DNA from: Candidatus Zhuqueibacterota bacterium 4484_87
Lineage (GTDB): Bacteria; Zhuqueibacterota; Zhuqueibacteria; Thermofontimicrobiales; Thermofontimicrobiaceae
DNA length: 9,929 bases
Assembly: GCA_002085355.1 (NCBI GenBank)
Contig: NATN01000062.1
Coordinates: 1-9,929, forward strand
Direction of reading: 5' to 3'
In this document: positions 7,751 to 9,929 of the stretch, piece after piece
Layout of the letters: each line of letters begins with the position of its first letter
Numbering within the stretch: position 1 is the first letter of the stretch
The notes under the pieces: generated by a model
Database searches by the model: none
What the model saw: only the letters and a program-made list of their open reading frames with translations
Told to the model about the DNA's origin: nothing
Translations under genes and position numbers: made by a program

Positions 7751-8141
7751 AAAAAGACAACGAAAACCCATCATTAACATCACTTCATTGATCGACGTGT
7801 TGTTTCTGTTGCTCATATTTTTTATGATTTCCTCTACATTTGTGGAACAACCGGGCATGAAACTGGAGCTTCCCGAATCAAAATCCTCCACGACTGAAAA
7901 AATCAGAGATCTTGTTCTGGAAATTACAGCAGACGGCTCATTGATTCTCAACGATAGTGCTGTTTCTCTGGACAATCTTGAGAAACAACTTAAGGAAATG
8001 CTTCCCCGACTGGAAGAAAAGTCCATCGTTTTGAAAGCTGACAAATCAATTCCCCACGGCACAGTCGTAAAAGTGATGGACATTGCTCGCTTAAGCGGGC
8101 TGGAAAAATTGGTCATTGCCACTACTATTGAACAAAATTGA
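7737..8141 (+). CDS. exbD: ExbD/TolR-family biopolymer transport protein
   Basis: 134 residues from ATG 7737, typical for ExbD/TolR. GATGAGG (7724-7730) sits six bases before this ATG and decides it over the in-frame TTG 7722 and ATG 7725. The N-terminus KPIINITSLIDVLFLLLIFFM (10-30) is the family signature: a cytoplasmic stub, then one transmembrane helix with Asp20 at the position of the essential proton-carrying Asp25 of E. coli ExbD. The periplasmic domain (about 40-134) holds the usual VxLExTADGSLxLN-type strand (60-72) and the VLKADKSIPHGTVVKVMDIAR segment (98-118). Two ExbD copies would sit inside the ExbB pentamer and engage the TonB-like protein. Its start lies inside exbB (14-base overlap), so the two are translationally coupled. 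Confidence 0.94.
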   Translation: MQFSEKRQRKPIINITSLIDVLFLLLIFFMISSTFVEQPGMKLELPESKSSTTEKIRDLVLEITADGSLILNDSAVSLDNLEKQLKEMLPRLEEKSIVLKADKSIPHGTVVKVMDIARLSGLEKLVIATTIEQN

Positions 8142-8214
8142 ATTTTGGTTTTGCCTTTTTGCAGAAAAAACTATCCCCCACCGTCTCAACTTGATACAAC
8201 TTTCTCTTAAAATC

Positions 8215-8242
8215 TTGACTGCAACAATCCTTGTCATACAAT
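8215..8242 (+). promoter_or_regulatory. Sigma70-like promoter upstream of the DUF11 surface-protein gene
   Basis: TTGACT (8215-8220) and TACAAT (8237-8242) are each one base from the -35 and -10 consensus and are separated by 16 bases. The site lies in the 273-base gap after exbD and points at the gene starting at 8415. Transcription would begin near 8249 and leave a leader of about 165 bases. It suggests the surface protein is expressed independently of the tonB-exbB-exbD unit. Only pattern matching supports this. Confidence 0.5.
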
Positions 8243-8356
8243 TTTTACAGAAGAACTACCCCGCCTTAAAAAAATAATAGCAGATATCTTGTACAATCAA
8301 CCATTTATGATGTCAACATACAGAAAAATTAGCTTTTTAGATACAATTATGTCAAA

Positions 8357-8362
8357 TATAAT
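8357..8362 (+). promoter_or_regulatory. Possible second -10 element closer to the surface-protein gene
   Basis: A perfect TATAAT hexamer lies 52 bases before ATG 8415, which would give a leader of about 45 bases. At the 17-base spacing the -35 position reads TTTTTA (8334-8339), a poor match, and the region is AT-rich, so chance is likely. Confidence 0.2.
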
Positions 8363-8414
8363 TTCCTGGTATGCTGTTTGCCTTTTTTATGAAAACATAA
8401 GAGAGGAACGCACC

Positions 8415-9929
8415 ATGAAAAAGCCCCCCTTACCCCCAATAATCAGAAACCTTACTTTATTGATATTTATTTCATTTGTATCAAGTGCATTTCCCCAAAA
8501 CCTTGAAAATATCTTCATCGCGAAACTTATCGATGCAAATTTTGACACCTATGTGGATGGCTTACCCGATTCAATTGCCAGACATACAACAATTGATCGG
8601 GTTACTTTGAACGCTGATCAGGCCGGATGGTACCGGATATTTTTTCATCTCGCCTACAGTGGAGACAGCCAGCTCAATGAGCATATTTTTATAACAGTTA
8701 CCAATGACGACTCTCTGATTACCCCTTTTGATAAAAACCTGGGCAATATAAAGGTACTCAAGGACACCTCTGCTGTTCCCGACACCCTTTGGCGAAACAC
8801 AGGCCTTTTTTATCTTATTCCAGGAGAAAATCAAATCCTTATGCACCATTACAATGCTGTTTTTAAAGACCAATCCTTTCGCCAATTGGTCGCTGGGGTA
8901 CCTGAATCGGATTTAATGGCAATCGTTGTCGGTGACAGCATTGGAGATCGTCAGAGTGTACACATTGACAGTATGATTATTTACGGACATCCAAGTTTTC
9001 GTGCATTGACAGATTTGACAAAAAGAGACAGCCTGATTGACGTGGACGGCGACAATTCCCTGTCTGTCGGCGATATCATTGAATACACAATAGAGATTTC
9101 AAATTCCGGGAATGGTATCGCCCATGATGTCTTTGTTACAGACACAATTCCCGCCAATACAGCATATATTTCAGGCAGCGGGAAAGCAAGTAAAGGAACA
9201 ATCCAGACGACAAGCCCCGTTTTCGAAGTTGAGATAGGTAATATTGCCTCTGGAAATCTGGAAAAAGTCACTATTTCATATCAGGTGCGCATAACTATGC
9301 CAACGGATAGTGTTTTAAACCAGGGATTCTTGAGTAGTGAGGAAAACGACGCCATTCCCACCGACGACCCGGACACTAATGAAGAAGATGATCCAACTAA
9401 AACGGTCGTACCCTCTTTTGACGGCAAAACCGATCTGCTCAAACAAGACTTTTATGTTGACACCAACAACGACGGCAAAATCAACGCCGGGGATTCCATT
9501 CGCTATACGATCACGATCAAAAATTCGGGTCTGGGCGCTGCGCATAATGTGGTATTCACGGACTCCATTCCCAATTTCACGCAATACGTATCGGGCTCTG
9601 CAACGACCTCAAAAGGCACCATCGTCTCTACGAATCCGGTTTTGCGCGTGGAAATCGGCTCCCTTGCGCCCAATGAAACGGAGACTGTCACCATTTCTTT
9701 CACCGTAGTAGTGAACGAAACCATCACCATGGTCGAAAACCAGGGTTTTCTTGATTCCGATGAAACAAAATCAAATCCCACGGATGACCCGGATACTGAC
9801 GAAGAAGACGACCCAACCAAAACTATCGTGCCTTCTTTTGATGGGAAAACAGACTTGCTCAAACAAGACTTTTATGTTGACACCAACAACGACGGCAAAA
9901 TCAACGCCGGAGATTCCATTCGCTATACG
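8415..9929 (+). CDS. Secreted surface protein with tandem DUF11 repeats (3' end outside window)
   Basis: The frame is open from ATG 8415 to the last base (505 codons, no stop), so the C-terminus is missing. GAGAGGA (8401-8407) precedes the ATG. Residues 1-28 look like a signal peptide (basic start, hydrophobic core LLIFISFVSSA, likely cut near AFPQ). Residues about 29-205 form a beta-rich domain I do not recognise; WYRIFFHLAY, TGLFYLIPGENQI and SVHIDSMIIYG look like strands of a jelly-roll fold, which is only an impression. From 209 on, DUF11-type (PF01345-like) repeats follow with an exact 140-residue period, each opening with an aspartate loop: DVDGDNSLSVGD (209-220), then DTNNDGKINAGD (349-360 and 489-500). 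Acidic linkers PTDDPDTxEEDDPT (315-328, 455-468) join the units. DUF11 arrays are known in cell-surface and adhesin-like proteins. A sorting domain or anchor would be off the window. The frame is also open upstream to 8211, with ATGs at 8307, 8310 and 8349, but those lack a ribosome site and would bury the signal peptide. Confidence 0.85.
   Translation, partial: MKKPPLPPIIRNLTLLIFISFVSSAFPQNLENIFIAKLIDANFDTYVDGLPDSIARHTTIDRVTLNADQAGWYRIFFHLAYSGDSQLNEHIFITVTNDDSLITPFDKNLGNIKVLKDTSAVPDTLWRNTGLFYLIPGENQILMHHYNAVFKDQSFRQLVAGVPESDLMAIVVGDSIGDRQSVHIDSMIIYGHPSFRALTDLTKRDSLIDVDGDNSLSVGDIIEYTIEISNSGNGIAHDVFVTDTIPANTAYISGSGKASKGTIQTTSPVFEVEIGNIASGNLEKVTISYQVRITMPTDSVLNQGFLSSEENDAIPTDDPDTNEEDDPTKTVVPSFDGKTDLLKQDFYVDTNNDGKINAGDSIRYTITIKNSGLGAAHNVVFTDSIPNFTQYVSGSATTSKGTIVSTNPVLRVEIGSLAPNETETVTISFTVVVNETITMVENQGFLDSDETKSNPTDDPDTDEEDDPTKTIVPSFDGKTDLLKQDFYVDTNNDGKINAGDSIRYT
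9016..9929 (+). repeat. Tandem 420-bp coding repeats (DUF11 units), third copy cut by window edge
   Basis: Corresponding codons recur exactly 420 bases apart: the GD[IS]I codons start at 9069, 9489 and 9909. Copy 1 spans about 9016-9435, copy 2 spans 9436-9855 and copy 3 starts at 9856. Copies 2 and 3 match at 73 of 74 bases over 9436-9509 versus 9856-9929 (one difference, 9491/9911), while the 75 bases just before each junction differ at 17 positions, many of them synonymous. Copy 1 is clearly more diverged at its start. Confidence 0.9.

Noticed and set aside
8142..8180. Possible terminator after exbD (GGTTTTGCC...GCAGAAAAAAC)
   Set aside because: Pairing is weak and lacks a GC-rich stem or a T-run after it. 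I cannot place a terminator here with any confidence.
8415..9929. Reading the region after 8142 as a gene-free accessory stretch
   Set aside because: Direct translation from ATG 8415 gives 505 codons with no stop, a signal peptide and DUF11 repeats. It is a real gene truncated by the window edge.

Overview
The window is one co-directional block of bacterial genes. All eleven supported coding regions lie on the + strand, with mostly short gaps and several clear AGGAG-type ribosome binding sites. Base composition is moderately AT-rich and even throughout. A TonB-ExbB-ExbD set and a secreted multi-repeat surface protein point to a diderm (outer-membrane) bacterium. The gene mix resembles what is seen in FCB-group or Calditrichota/KSB1-like lineages, but that placement is inference and no marker gene here settles it.

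Layout. (1) Bases 1-4565 hold a nucleoside and nucleobase salvage cluster: the C-terminal part of a thymidine kinase, a concentrative (CNT/NupC-type) nucleoside transporter, a trimeric-type purine nucleoside phosphorylase and an adenine deaminase. Together they could import nucleosides, phosphorylate thymidine, release hypoxanthine or guanine from 6-oxopurine nucleosides, and turn adenine into hypoxanthine. A long imperfect stem-loop followed by a T-rich run separates the transporter from the phosphorylase. (2) Bases 4653-6079 hold three small soluble proteins in tight succession: an MTH1187/YkoF-type thiamine-binding protein, CutA, and an RNase Z-like metallo-beta-lactamase-fold hydrolase. 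(3) Bases 6163-8141 encode a TonB-like energy transducer, an ExbB/TolQ proton channel and an ExbD/TolR protein, the last two overlapping. (4) After a 273-base non-coding gap with a good sigma70-like promoter, a secreted protein begins at 8415 and stays open to the window edge. It has a signal peptide, an N-terminal beta-rich domain I do not recognise, and DUF11-type repeats with an exact 420-bp (140-residue) period, each opening with an EF-hand/dockerin-like calcium loop.

Most of the window is ordinary housekeeping. The points most worth a second look are the mosaic identity between DUF11 repeats (73 of 74 bases identical right beside a stretch with 17 differences in 75), the Asp that replaces the usual catalytic Glu of thymidine kinase, and the stem-loop ahead of the phosphorylase gene. 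I see no convincing new multi-gene system.
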